From Streptomyces sp. NBC_00154 (GTDB taxonomy: Bacteria > Actinomycetota > Actinomycetes > Streptomycetales > Streptomycetaceae): 64,000 bases of DNA. The DNA lies in the NCBI RefSeq assembly GCF_026342835.1, contig NZ_JAPEMI010000001.1, positions 2,920,501 to 2,984,500 of the forward strand. The letters run 5' to 3'. The translations under genes were made by a program, and so were the position numbers. This document shows positions 1 through 8,456 of the stretch, in pieces. The notes under the pieces were generated by a model. It was not told the DNA's origin and searched no databases. It saw nothing but the letters and a program-made list of their open reading frames with translations. Position 1 is the stretch's first letter. Each line of letters opens with the position of its first letter.

Positions 1-520
1 TGAGGGCGAGCTCCCGGCCGTCCCGCACCGCGCGGCGGGCCGCGGGATCGAGACGGAGTCCGGCGCACTCCAGCGGGGCCCGGGCGGCGTCCGCGCCGGG
101 CGCCGCTGCCCGGCCCCGGCGCAGCACCGCGTCGACGCGCAGCACGAGCTCGCGCGGGCTGAACGGCTTGGTGACGTAGTCGTCCGCGCCCGTCTCCAGG
201 CCCAGGATGCGGTCGTCCTCGTCCCCGCGCGCCGTCAGCATGATGACCGGCACACGGCCGTGCGCCCGCATCCTGCGGCAGACCTCGAAGCCGTCCATGC
301 CGGGCAGCATCAGGTCGAGGACGACCAGGTCCGGCCGGCGCGCCGTGAAGCACTCCAGCGCCGCGGGACCGTCGCCGGCCCGCCGGACGTCGTAGCCCGC
401 CCGGTCCAGATAGCCGACGACCACCTCGGCGACCGTCGGATCGTCGTCCACGACGAGGACATGGCCGCGCGGAACGCCGGGGGCGGTGCCGGAACCCGGG
501 GCGTCCGGGATGTTCTCCAT
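1..520 (-). CDS. OmpR-family response regulator (partial, C-terminus outside window)
   Basis: The reading frame begins with ATG at 520 and runs off the left edge after about 173 residues. A complete receiver domain is visible: acidic pocket D25-D26-D27, phospho-acceptor D69 in the segment LVVLDLMLPGMDG, T96 in MLTARGD and K118 in YVTKPF. The sequence entering the missing part (LRVDAVLRR, then a basic linker) is where an OmpR/PhoB winged-helix domain normally starts, so a DNA-binding response regulator is the likely product. The gene is divergent from the glycosyltransferase operon at 644, with about 120 bp between them. A histidine kinase would be expected beyond the edge but is not seen. Family certain; exact regulon unknown. 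Confidence 0.9.
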   Translation of the reverse strand, partial: MENIPDAPGSGTAPGVPRGHVLVVDDDPTVAEVVVGYLDRAGYDVRRAGDGPAALECFTARRPDLVVLDLMLPGMDGFEVCRRMRAHGRVPVIMLTARGDEDDRILGLETGADDYVTKPFSPRELVLRVDAVLRRGRAAAPGADAARAPLECAGLRLDPAARRAVRDGRELAL

Positions 521-643
521 ACAGCCACTCTGGCATCCCGGTTGCCGGGAGAGCCGGTCGGCGGTCCGCCGAAGGGCCGACGTCCGGCTTTCGTAAGAAC
601 CGGAAGCCCGAAATGCCGGTTTCCGCTCCGTAGGGTGAGCAAG

Positions 644-1369
644 GTGACCGACTCCTTCCGCACTCAGTCCCCGCGCGCCGATGTGGTGCTGCCCTGTCTG
701 AACGAGGTCGCGGCGCTGCCCCGGGTACTGGCCGGCATCCCGTACGGCTGGCGCGCCATCGTCGTCGACAACGGCTCCACCGACGGGTCGGCGGACCTCG
801 CCCGCTCCCTCGGCGCGACCGTCGTGCACGAGCCGCGGCGCGGCTTCGGCGCCGCGTGCCATGCCGGTCTGCTCGCCGCCGGGGCGGAGTTCGTCTGCTT
901 CTGCGACTGCGACGGTTCCCTCGACCCGGGGCTGCTGCCCGGCTTCGTACGCCGGATCGCCGACGGGGAAACGGATCTGCTGCTGGGCCGCCGGCGCCCC
1001 GAGGGCCGCGGCGCCTGGCCCCTGCACGCCCGCGCCGGGAACCTGGCGCTCGCCCGCATGCTGCGCCGCCGGACGGGCCTGCGCCTGCACGACCTCGGTC
1101 CGATGCGGGCCGGGCGCCGGGCGGACCTGCTGGCACTGGACCTCACCGACCGGCGCAGCGGCTACCCGCTGCAGATGGTGGTGCGCGCGTCGGACGCCGG
1201 GCTGCGGGTCACGGAGACGGACGTCCCCTATCTCCCGCGCACCGGCAGATCCAAGGTGACCGGCACCTGGCGGGGAACCTGGCAGGCGGTACGCGACATG
1301 CGCGCCGTCCTGCGCGAGCCGCCGGAACGGACCTCGGCGCGGGCGGTACGCCCGGGGGCGTCCCGATGA
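644..1369 (+). CDS. Glycosyltransferase family 2 protein
   Basis: A 241-residue GT-A-fold transferase, cytoplasmic with no membrane segment. It shows the GT2 N-terminal start (ADVVLPCLNE, residues 12-21), the nucleotide-sugar loop VDNGSTDGSAD at 41-51, and a DCD metal-binding motif at D88/D90. The GTG at 644 is preferred, with AGGG nine bases upstream. GTG at 635 is the alternative. Much longer in-frame extensions cross the divergent promoter region and have no family similarity. The stop overlaps the next ATG by 4 nt, so it is probably coupled to the DUF2064 and methyltransferase genes. Acceptor and sugar are not deducible; related proteins elongate or decorate polyprenyl-linked glycans. Confidence 0.85.
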   Translation: MTDSFRTQSPRADVVLPCLNEVAALPRVLAGIPYGWRAIVVDNGSTDGSADLARSLGATVVHEPRRGFGAACHAGLLAAGAEFVCFCDCDGSLDPGLLPGFVRRIADGETDLLLGRRRPEGRGAWPLHARAGNLALARMLRRRTGLRLHDLGPMRAGRRADLLALDLTDRRSGYPLQMVVRASDAGLRVTETDVPYLPRTGRSKVTGTWRGTWQAVRDMRAVLREPPERTSARAVRPGASR

Positions 1370-2037
1370 GCGTGGCGCGCGCCCGCCGCGGCGTGGCGAC
1401 CGGCCCCACCACCCTCCTCGTGATCGCCAAGGAACCGCTGCCCGGCCTCGTCAAGACGCGGCTGACCCCGCCCTTCACCCCTGCCGAAGCCGCGCAGCTC
1501 GCCGAGGCCGCGCTCAGAGACACGCTGCGCACGGCGCTCTCCCTGCCGGTCCGGCGGCGCGTCCTCGTGCTCGACGGACAGCCCGGTCCGTGGCTGCCGT
1601 CCGGCATCGAAGTCGTCGCGCAGTCCACCGGCCGCCTCGACGAGCGGCTCGCGGCGGCGTTCGGCGGCTGTGCCGGACCGGCGCTCCTCATCGGCATGGA
1701 CACCCCTCAGATCACCGCCGCCCATCTGACGCCCGCGCTCTCCCCGGACGCCTGGGACGGGTGCGACGCCTGGTTCGGGCCCGCCGACGACGGCGGCTTC
1801 TGGGCGCTGGGCCTGGCCGCACCCGACCCGGACCTGGTGCGCGGCGTGCCCATGTCCGCCCCGGAGACCGGCGCCGTCCAGCGGCGCCGGCTCGTCGACG
1901 CGGGGCTGACCGTGCGCGATCTGCCGCCGCTGCGCGACGTGGACACGGCAGCGGACGCCGCGCACGTCGCAGCCGCCGCACCGCACGGGCAGTTCGCCGC
2001 GACCCTCGCCCGGCTGACCGGGGCGGCGACCCGATGA
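1366..2037 (+). CDS. DUF2064 / TIGR04282-type nucleotidyl- or glycosyltransferase-like protein
   Basis: A 223-residue protein with the signature AKEPLPGLVKTRL at 21-33, GMDTPQI near 110 and a glycine-rich GPADDGGFWALG segment near 138. These are hallmarks of the DUF2064 family, which has a Rossmann-like GT-A fold related to CofC and MobA-type nucleotidyltransferases. The substrate is unknown for the family. ATG at 1366 overlaps the stop of the GT2 gene, and its own TGA at 2035-2037 overlaps the next ATG. The three genes are therefore a tightly coupled unit: glycosyltransferase, DUF2064, methyltransferase. The family call is firm, the biochemical role is not. Confidence 0.82.
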   Translation: MSVARARRGVATGPTTLLVIAKEPLPGLVKTRLTPPFTPAEAAQLAEAALRDTLRTALSLPVRRRVLVLDGQPGPWLPSGIEVVAQSTGRLDERLAAAFGGCAGPALLIGMDTPQITAAHLTPALSPDAWDGCDAWFGPADDGGFWALGLAAPDPDLVRGVPMSAPETGAVQRRRLVDAGLTVRDLPPLRDVDTAADAAHVAAAAPHGQFAATLARLTGAATR

Positions 2038-2909
2038 GGGGGACCGTTCCGAACCACTCGGTGCTGACTCCCGTGCCCCCGGACACCCGGCACCCGGACA
2101 CCGACCACCCCGGCACCACGCATCCGGACATGGTCCCGTGGAGCACCGACCCGTACGCCAACGCGCTGCGCAACGGCCACGGTCCGCTCTTCCTCCGCCG
2201 CACGGACGGCTGGCTGCTGCCCCTGGACGTCGAGCGCTGGTGCGGAGGCGCCGACCCCGCCGACCTGTCCGCGCTGCGCCGCTGCGAAGGGCCGGTCCTC
2301 GACATCGGCTGCGGGCCCGGCCGCCTCGTCGCGGAACTGGCCGCCCGCGGCCACCGTGCGCTCGGCATCGACGTCAGCGAGACGGCCGTCGACCACACGC
2401 TGCGGATCGGCGGCTCGGCGCTGCGCCGTTCCGTCTTCGACCCGCTGCCCGGCGAGGGCCGCTGGGGCACCGTCCTGCTCATCGACGGCAACATCGGCAT
2501 CGGCGGCGACCCGCACGGCCTCCTGCTGCGCACCGCGGAGCTGCTCGCCCCCGGCGGTCTGCTCATCGCGGAGACCGTGTCGCCGGACATCGACGAGCGG
2601 GTCCAGGTCCGGTTGTACGACGGCCGCCAGGTACCGGACGGGGCCGGCGGGCCGGACCGTACCGATGCCGGGGACGGGCACTTCCCGTGGGCCCGGATCG
2701 GCACCCCTGCCCTGCTCCGGTACGCGCAGCCGAACGGCTGGCACCCGGTCGATCAGTGGGTGGCGGACGGCCGCCCCTTCGTCGCCCTGCGCCGCGACCG
2801 GAGGGTCCGGACCGTGAGCCAGAGCGCCGACACCGCGAACAGCGCAGCCGTGATCAGCAGCCAATTCCCGAGGAAGACGTCGGGGGACAGCCCGCTCGCC
2901 GGCTCGTAG
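2034..2909 (+). CDS. Class I SAM-dependent methyltransferase
   Basis: A 291-residue protein with the SAM-binding motif I VLDIGCGPGRL at residues 88-98, an acidic residue after beta-2 (ALGID) and a later GGLLIAETV strand. The first 40 residues are Pro/Thr/His-rich and probably disordered. ATG at 2034 overlaps the previous stop by 4 nt. The last 157 bases run antisense through the 3' end of the convergent membrane-protein gene at 2753-3268. The C-terminal roughly 50 residues after VALRRDRR look unlike family sequence, so this tail may be an extension acquired by loss of an original stop. Substrate unknown; the operon suggests a glycoconjugate or isoprenoid-linked product. Confidence 0.82.
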   Translation: MRGTVPNHSVLTPVPPDTRHPDTDHPGTTHPDMVPWSTDPYANALRNGHGPLFLRRTDGWLLPLDVERWCGGADPADLSALRRCEGPVLDIGCGPGRLVAELAARGHRALGIDVSETAVDHTLRIGGSALRRSVFDPLPGEGRWGTVLLIDGNIGIGGDPHGLLLRTAELLAPGGLLIAETVSPDIDERVQVRLYDGRQVPDGAGGPDRTDAGDGHFPWARIGTPALLRYAQPNGWHPVDQWVADGRPFVALRRDRRVRTVSQSADTANSAAVISSQFPRKTSGDSPLAGS

Positions 2910-3268
2910 TGCTTCGCCTGCCGGGTGATCAGCGGGAACCACATCAGCAGGAGCAGCCCGGACAGGAAGGCCGGTACGCGGACGAAGTTGACCAGGCCGG
3001 TGCGCGGCCCGAGCGCCATGCGTACGGCCCGGTCCGCCGTCGCGTACACCGGCAGCAGCACCAGATCGTGCAGCAGCGCAGCCCCGACGAACCACACCGC
3101 CACGGCGAACGTGTCCCCCTCCAGCAGCCGCACCCCCGCATAGCCCGCGAGCGCGAACGTGGCGGCCAGCAGGACGAGGTGCAGCGGCCCTTCCCCGTAC
3201 CAACGCCTGAGGACCGCACCCGGCCCGGTCGGCCTCGTCCGCTTCGCCCGCTCATCGCTCCGTCTCAT
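2753..3268 (-). CDS. Integral membrane protein partner of the molybdopterin oxidoreductase
   Basis: A 171-residue protein with four predicted membrane spans (around residues 28-46, 54-75, 97-116 and 131-152) and basic cytoplasmic ends. No catalytic motif is visible. The start is ATG at 3268 because it overlaps the TGA of the upstream oxidoreductase gene (3265-3267) in the ATGA arrangement. A longer frame to 3301 would bury the overlap. Tight coupling suggests it is a membrane anchor or accessory subunit for the upstream oxidoreductase, but that is inference from position. Its 3' end overlaps the opposing methyltransferase by 157 bp. Confidence 0.75.
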   Translation of the reverse strand: MRRSDERAKRTRPTGPGAVLRRWYGEGPLHLVLLAATFALAGYAGVRLLEGDTFAVAVWFVGAALLHDLVLLPVYATADRAVRMALGPRTGLVNFVRVPAFLSGLLLLMWFPLITRQAKHYEPASGLSPDVFLGNWLLITAALFAVSALWLTVRTLRSRRRATKGRPSATH

Positions 3269-4560
3269 CGCAGCTCTCCGAACGTCAGCCGGGTCACCCA
3301 TTTGGTGTTCAGCACACCGGGCGCCGCCGGCACGATGATCCGTGCCGGGAACCCGTGATCCGGCGACAGCGTCTCGCCGTTGACCTCCAGCGCCAGCAGC
3401 GAGCTCGGGTCACGCACCTGGTTGTCCCGCAGTGCCGCCTTGCGGAACGGTCCGCTGCGCTGCACCGACTCGACCAGCACCCCCGGCGGCCGGTCCGGAT
3501 ACCCCGCGAGCGCCGCCAGGTCCCGCAACCGCACCCCGCGCCACCACTGGTCCGAGGTCGACCAGCCCTCCACGCACGCGATCGGCAGCGCCGCGCTGAA
3601 CTGGTCCATGGCCAGCAGCTGCTCCCGGGTGAACGTGAGTTCCCCGGCAGCGCCTTGGACGGTCAGCCGCCACCGTTCCCCCGTGTCGGCCGGGGTGACC
3701 CGGACGGACGCGGCCGTCTTGTTGATCTGGAACCCGTTGGGTCCCGATCCGGGGTCGGCGACCCCGCGCGGGGTGAGGAGAGCGGTGCTCCGCAGCGCGT
3801 CGAAACTCCGGCCCACCGAGGTGACCAGCAGAAGCAGCGATCCGGCGCCCACCATGGCGAACGCACCGCGCCGGGAGATGGTGGGCGCGTCGGGGGCGGG
3901 GGCTGCCAACTCGTCCACCTCACCACGCAGTTCCCCGCTGCGCAGCACCCGTACGGCCCGTGGGAGCTTCAGCCCGACATGGGCGACGAACCCGGCGAAG
4001 AACACCCACGCGCCGTAGAAGTGCAACGGATAGAACGACCCCGGAAACACGTACTCCACCTGGATGTTGAGCAGCCCCGTGATGAACTCGAACAGCGCCC
4101 CGCCGACGAACAGCAGCAACGAGACCCGTTCCAGCGCGTGCCCCACCGACCGGGCCGGTGGCAGCGCGAAGAGTTTCGGGATCACCGACCACAGCTTCGC
4201 CAGCAGCACCGGTACGAGCACGATGCCGCCCGTGACATGCACTCCCTGGTCCAGCCGGTACAGCCAGTGCGGTCCGGTGGGCCAGGCGAAGAGGTAGAAC
4301 CCCAGCAGCCCCTTGTCCGGCGTCTTGTCGTTGACCGCGGCGAGATCCGGGTTGTACGCGGCGTACGACAGCAGACCTGTCACGAACACCAGCGTCAGCC
4401 CGACGAGGAGGACGAGCCCGAGCACTGCCGTGAACCGGACACCGCGCACCGGGCTGCGCCAGAATCCGGGCGCGGAAGGCAGCCGTTCCCGGACCCGTGA
4501 CCGGTCCGGGAACGACGGGAACGGGAAGCGGGATGCTCTGCCGTGACGTGTGTCGCCCAT
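3265..4560 (-). CDS. Molybdopterin-dependent oxidoreductase with cytochrome b561-type membrane domain
   Basis: A 431-residue fusion. Residues 41-205 form a four-helix membrane domain with histidines H108, H180 and H194 placed like b-type haem ligands. SRRGAFAMVGAG at 229-240 begins another hydrophobic stretch that resembles a twin-arginine or membrane anchor. Residues about 280-431 are a sulfite-oxidase/YedY-type Mo-pterin domain, with the molybdenum-ligand cysteine C329 in PIACVEGWS. It probably passes electrons between the membrane and an extracytoplasmic Mo site; the substrate is unknown. It is followed by a membrane protein with a 4-nt overlap and lies next to the glycosyltransferase cluster, a neighbourhood I recall in other actinobacteria (not checked here). 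Confidence 0.85.
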   Translation of the reverse strand: MGDTRHGRASRFPFPSFPDRSRVRERLPSAPGFWRSPVRGVRFTAVLGLVLLVGLTLVFVTGLLSYAAYNPDLAAVNDKTPDKGLLGFYLFAWPTGPHWLYRLDQGVHVTGGIVLVPVLLAKLWSVIPKLFALPPARSVGHALERVSLLLFVGGALFEFITGLLNIQVEYVFPGSFYPLHFYGAWVFFAGFVAHVGLKLPRAVRVLRSGELRGEVDELAAPAPDAPTISRRGAFAMVGAGSLLLLVTSVGRSFDALRSTALLTPRGVADPGSGPNGFQINKTAASVRVTPADTGERWRLTVQGAAGELTFTREQLLAMDQFSAALPIACVEGWSTSDQWWRGVRLRDLAALAGYPDRPPGVLVESVQRSGPFRKAALRDNQVRDPSSLLALEVNGETLSPDHGFPARIIVPAAPGVLNTKWVTRLTFGELR

Positions 4561-4735
4561 GCCCCGAAGCTATGCCCGGGCTGCCGGGCCCGGGTCCGCA
4601 CGACTCCTGACGAAACGCTGACGTCACTCCCCGCGACGGCCAACCGGACCAAGATCTCCGGGCCGGATCTGACAGTTCGGTGACGTGGCCCGGTGGCACC
4701 GCCCGCAGCCGCCCCACCCTGCATAGCGTGCCTGC

Positions 4736-6139
4736 GTGAAGACCGAGGAACGCACCACCGGCCACCACCCCCCGCAGCAGCGCACCACCGGCCGCCGCGG
4801 CGATCTGATCGCCGCCGCCGCGGGTGTCCTGCTCGTCACCGCGGCAGTCCTGATCGGGCGCGCGATCCAGGACGCCCACGGAACCCTGGTCGCCCACTGG
4901 CCGCCCCTGCTGGCGTCCTGGTATCCGCACACCGGCCCCGGCACTCCGGCCGCCGTCGTCGTCGCCGCGGCCGTCGTCGCGTACGGGCCGGGCCTCGCCG
5001 GCCGGCTGCCCTGGCGGGGCCTGCTCGCCACCGCGTGGGGCACCTCCCTGGCCTGGATCCTCTCGCTGGCGATGATCGACGGCTGGGGCCGGGGCATCGC
5101 CGACCGGCTCACCACGAAGCACGAATATCTCCAGGTCATCGGCCGGTTCGGCGACATCGGGACGGCCCTGCACGGCTTCACCGGTCACATCCTGATCGGC
5201 CGTCCGGACAACTGGCCCGCGCATGTCGCCGGTCATCCGCCGGGCGCGACACTCACCTTCGTCCTGCTGGACCGGATCGGACTGGGCGGCGGCGGATGGG
5301 CCGGTGTCTGGTGCATCGTGCTCGGCGGCTCGGCGGTGGTCGCGGCGCTGATCGCGGTGCGCGCCCTGGCCGACGAACGCCTGGCGCGGGGCGCCGCGCC
5401 GTTCCTGGTCCTCGCGCCGATGGCGGTCTGGACGGGGGCCTCGGCGGACGGCTACTTCGCCGCGGTCGCCGCATGGTCGGTCGCGCTCCTCGCCCTGGCC
5501 GCGACGCGACGGCCCCACAGCCCCCGCCCGGCCGCCGCGGCCGCCGCCCTCGGTTCCGGGCTGCTCTACGGCCTGACCTGCTACCTCTCGTACGGTCTGA
5601 CGCTCATCGCGCTCCTGCTCCTCACCGTCCTCCTCCTGACCCGCACGGCCCGCCCCGTGCCCCTCTTCCTTCTCGGAGCGCTCGTGGTCCCCGTCGCGTT
5701 CACCCTGGGGGGCTTCAACTGGTGGGAGGGGTACCGACTGCTGGTCGAGCGGTACTACCAGGGGGCGGGCGGGATCCGTCCGTACTCCTACTGGGTCTGG
5801 GCGAATCTCGCGGCCACCACGGTCTCCGCCGGTCTCGCCACGGTCGCCGGCCTCCGCCGGGCCGCGGGCGGCGCTCCGGGGTCCGTACGCGCCCTGCGCA
5901 CCGGCACCACCTCCGCCCGGCAACGGCTGATCCTGCTCACCCTGGCCGCGCTCCTCGCTCTCCTCGTCGCGGATCTGTCCGGGATGAGCAAGGCGGAGAC
6001 GGAACGCATCTGGCAACCGTTCGTCCTCTGGCTCCTGCCCGCCGCCGCGCTGCTTCCCCCGGACGCCCGCCGCGGCTGGCTGACCGCACAGGCCGTCGTC
6101 GCCCTGCTGGTCAACCACCTGCTCTGGACCGGGTGGTAG
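4736..6139 (+). CDS. Polytopic membrane protein, GT-C-like (DPM/PMT-type) glycosyltransferase candidate
   Basis: A 467-residue integral membrane protein starting GTG at 4736, with about ten hydrophobic segments. The luminal-type loop after the early helices contains GHPPGATLTF, and a C-terminal loop carries GMSKAETERIW. Both resemble conserved loops of actinobacterial polyprenyl-phosphate-sugar-dependent GT-C transferases, though the classic N-terminal DD/DE motif is not obvious. It would act at the membrane on lipid-linked sugars. It is divergent from the oxidoreductase gene across 175 bp. Annotating it as a membrane protein is safe; the GT-C assignment is moderate and a structure prediction would decide it. 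Confidence 0.7.
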   Translation: MKTEERTTGHHPPQQRTTGRRGDLIAAAAGVLLVTAAVLIGRAIQDAHGTLVAHWPPLLASWYPHTGPGTPAAVVVAAAVVAYGPGLAGRLPWRGLLATAWGTSLAWILSLAMIDGWGRGIADRLTTKHEYLQVIGRFGDIGTALHGFTGHILIGRPDNWPAHVAGHPPGATLTFVLLDRIGLGGGGWAGVWCIVLGGSAVVAALIAVRALADERLARGAAPFLVLAPMAVWTGASADGYFAAVAAWSVALLALAATRRPHSPRPAAAAAALGSGLLYGLTCYLSYGLTLIALLLLTVLLLTRTARPVPLFLLGALVVPVAFTLGGFNWWEGYRLLVERYYQGAGGIRPYSYWVWANLAATTVSAGLATVAGLRRAAGGAPGSVRALRTGTTSARQRLILLTLAALLALLVADLSGMSKAETERIWQPFVLWLLPAAALLPPDARRGWLTAQAVVALLVNHLLWTGW

Positions 6140-6201
6140 CGCAGTGGCGAATGGCCGAACAGCCGCCCTTGAAGCGATCACGTCCCGGGTACAGGTGCCC
6201 C

Positions 6202-7053
6202 GTGCCGACATTCGAGATCACCACAGCAAGCGCCGACGACATCGAGATGCTGGGCGAGTGGGCCCACGCCGAGGGCTGGAACCCGGGCCGGACCGACAGC
6301 CACGCCTTCTTCGCCACCGACCCGCGCGGCTTCCTCATCGGCCGGCTCGACGGTGCGCCCGTGTCCTCCGTCTCCGTCGTCCGGTACGGCTCCGGCTTCG
6401 GGTTCCTGGGCTTCTATCTCACCCGCCCGGAACTTCGCGGCCAGGGTTACGGCATCCAGGTCTGGCGCGCCGGAATGGACCGGCTCGCCGGGCGCAACGT
6501 CGGGCTCGACGGCGTCGTCGCCCAGCAGGCCAACTACCGGAAGTCCGGGTTTCGTTCTGCCTGGACGAACATGCGGTGGGTCGGCCGGCCGGCCGCGGAC
6601 ATCGCCGTACCGCCCGGGCTCACGCTCGTCGACGCCCGCTCGCTCCCCTTCGACCGGCTGGCCGTCTACGACCGCCGCTTCTTCCCCGCCGAGCGCGACA
6701 GCTTTCTCGCCCCGTGGATCGCCGCCCCCGGACGCACCGCCCTCGCCGCCGTCGGTGACGACGGGGAGTTGCGGGGGTTCGCCGTGATGCGCCCCTGCCG
6801 TACGGCGTCACGCATCGGCCCCCTCCACGCTTCGTCGCCCGAAGTCGCCGCCGTCCTGATGAGCGCGCTGTCGGCCACCGCACCGGACACCGAGATCGCC
6901 GTCGACGTACCCGACATCAACCCGGCGGCGGTCGTGCTCGCCGAACAGCTGGGCCTCGCTCCGTCGTTCGAGACGGCCCGCATGTACACGGGCCCGATGC
7001 CGGACGTCGATCACACCGGGCTGTTCGGCATCACCAGCCTGGAGCTCGGCTGA
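6202..7053 (+). CDS. GNAT-family N-acetyltransferase, two-domain
   Basis: A 283-residue protein. The N-terminal half is a GNAT domain with ITTASADDIEMLGEWA at the start and the acetyl-CoA loop RPELRGQGYG near residue 80. The C-terminal half repeats an acetyltransferase-like beta/alpha pattern (GFAVMRPCR, IGPLHA), as in YitH-like double-GNAT proteins. The start chosen is GTG at 6202, which gives a typical GNAT N-terminus. ATG at 6151 is in frame but adds 17 atypical residues. It ends 12 bp before the convergent YunG-like gene. Substrate not deducible. Confidence 0.82.
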   Translation: MPTFEITTASADDIEMLGEWAHAEGWNPGRTDSHAFFATDPRGFLIGRLDGAPVSSVSVVRYGSGFGFLGFYLTRPELRGQGYGIQVWRAGMDRLAGRNVGLDGVVAQQANYRKSGFRSAWTNMRWVGRPAADIAVPPGLTLVDARSLPFDRLAVYDRRFFPAERDSFLAPWIAAPGRTALAAVGDDGELRGFAVMRPCRTASRIGPLHASSPEVAAVLMSALSATAPDTEIAVDVPDINPAAVVLAEQLGLAPSFETARMYTGPMPDVDHTGLFGITSLELG

Positions 7054-7065
7054 CCGCTGGGCCCG

Positions 7066-7455
7066 CTATCGCCGGAGCTTCGCCAGCACCCGGTCGCGGA
7101 GCAGTTCGTACTCCTCGCGCAGCCGTACGATCTCCGCCGGCCGAGGTATCACCGTGCCGCCCGAGACGATCTCCTCCGGCCCGAACTGCTCCCGTGTGAG
7201 GTCGATCTCCACACCCATGCCCAGCCGGTTCCACCAGTGGAAGTCGGTGCGTTCGCCGTCGACCCGGACCTCGCCGCGGATCAGCTCGCCACCCAGCAGG
7301 TCGTTGAGCACCATGGCGGTGACACCGCACTGGTCGCGGGCCGGGTTGTCGGCCGTCCAGTTCGGCCGGTGGCCGGGTGTGGCCGTGTCGGCGCCCCAAC
7401 TGGCACGGACGGCGGCTTCGATGTCGGCGAGAAGCAGTGGCTTCGAGGACTCCAT
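7066..7455 (-). CDS. YunG-like conserved hypothetical protein
   Basis: A 129-residue cytoplasmic protein. Motifs ASWGADTATP, NPARDQCGVTAMVLND and GGELIRGEV match my memory of the YunG family, whose function is unknown. The conserved Cys in QCGVTA and the following FHWWN segment hint at a small papain-like or NlpC-like fold, but that is speculative. ATG at 7455 is supported by GAGGA about nine bases upstream; the longer frame to 7488 has no such signal. It is a stand-alone gene convergent with the GNAT gene. Confidence 0.65.
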   Translation of the reverse strand: MESSKPLLLADIEAAVRASWGADTATPGHRPNWTADNPARDQCGVTAMVLNDLLGGELIRGEVRVDGERTDFHWWNRLGMGVEIDLTREQFGPEEIVSGGTVIPRPAEIVRLREEYELLRDRVLAKLRR

Positions 7456-7627
7456 GACACCGATCCTCGCAGCGACCACTGACAACACCGCTGGAAAGTG
7501 TCCTGCTCCGGGGCCGGAAGCCGGGACCGTGAAGCCGGCACCGCGATGTCGTCGCCACGCCTGGGGCCTCTCGTTCGGATCATGCTGGGCTCGCAGGGGC
7601 CGGCACGCACATCTGCCACGCGGTACG

Positions 7628-8359
7628 TCACGAGGGGCGCACGGCCGCGGCGTCGCCCCCGGCGCGCAGCCGGTCGTAGTCCAGCGTGCCGTCCGACGCC
7701 GGTGCGTCCAGCGGCAGCCGGAGGGCGGCGTCGACCGCCGCCGGGAGCGCGGACAGTCCCAGCAGGCCCCTCACCAGGCCGGTCGTCATCGTGTGCCACG
7801 CCCGGGCCCGGCGGAGCATCGCATGGTCGCTGGCGCGGATCGTCACCAGACAGGAGCGGGCACCGGCCCGGCGGGCACGGGTGGCGAGGGACTGGGAGGC
7901 TTGAGGGCTCGTCACACGGTCACGGCTGCTGTGCAGCAGAACGACGTCCCGGTCCGCGAGTTGGGTGACCGGATCACCGGGCGGACACCACGGCGCAAGG
8001 CCGACCACTCCTCGTACCAGGGGATGCCCGGCCGCGCGCAGGGCGGCCCGGGCGCCCATCGAGTGCCCGACGAGCACGACCGGCACCTCGCCGAACTCGC
8101 GCCGCACGCCGTCCAGCGCCCGTACCGCATCGTGCAGGGCATCCTCCCGGGACCCGTTCCACCCGCGGTGCCCGTACCGGACCTCCCGTACCGCCACGTC
8201 CACCGGTTCGTCCCGGGTCACACGGACCACGCCCCGCGCGAACGGCCGCATGCGCAGGGACGGAAGGTTCAACGGCCCGGGCGGGGGCGGCCCCAGCCCC
8301 GTCTCGCGCCCGCCGTGCAGGAGGAGCACCGCCGCCGACGGTGGTCGCCGATCCGCCAT
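7628..8359 (-). CDS. Alpha/beta-fold hydrolase
   Basis: A 243-residue cytosolic hydrolase with the nucleophile elbow GHSMG (S100), an oxyanion region LLLHGGRE near residue 13, an acid strand VVLLHSSRDRV and the catalytic His in ASDHAM near residue 205. This is a full Ser/Asp/His triad. The ATG at 8359 has a strong AGGAGGT ribosome-binding site; the frame upstream of it to 8530 is antisense to the peroxiredoxin gene. It is divergent from the peroxiredoxin across about 97 bp. Substrate unknown, dienelactone-hydrolase/esterase-like. Confidence 0.82.
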   Translation of the reverse strand: MADRRPPSAAVLLLHGGRETGLGPPPPGPLNLPSLRMRPFARGVVRVTRDEPVDVAVREVRYGHRGWNGSREDALHDAVRALDGVRREFGEVPVVLVGHSMGARAALRAAGHPLVRGVVGLAPWCPPGDPVTQLADRDVVLLHSSRDRVTSPQASQSLATRARRAGARSCLVTIRASDHAMLRRARAWHTMTTGLVRGLLGLSALPAAVDAALRLPLDAPASDGTLDYDRLRAGGDAAAVRPS

Positions 8360-8456
8360 GCGTACCTCCTGGTCGCGGAAGCCACCACCGTACCGAGCAT
8401 GCTGTACCGAGACATCGCCGTATGCCGTACACCCGTCGCACACAAGGGGACCCGCC

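Noticed and set aside
4693..6151. Long frame that runs through the GT-C-like gene into the GNAT gene
   Set aside because: The upstream part is an out-of-frame Arg/Pro-rich translation of the membrane-protein gene. The GNAT domain starts only near 6202.
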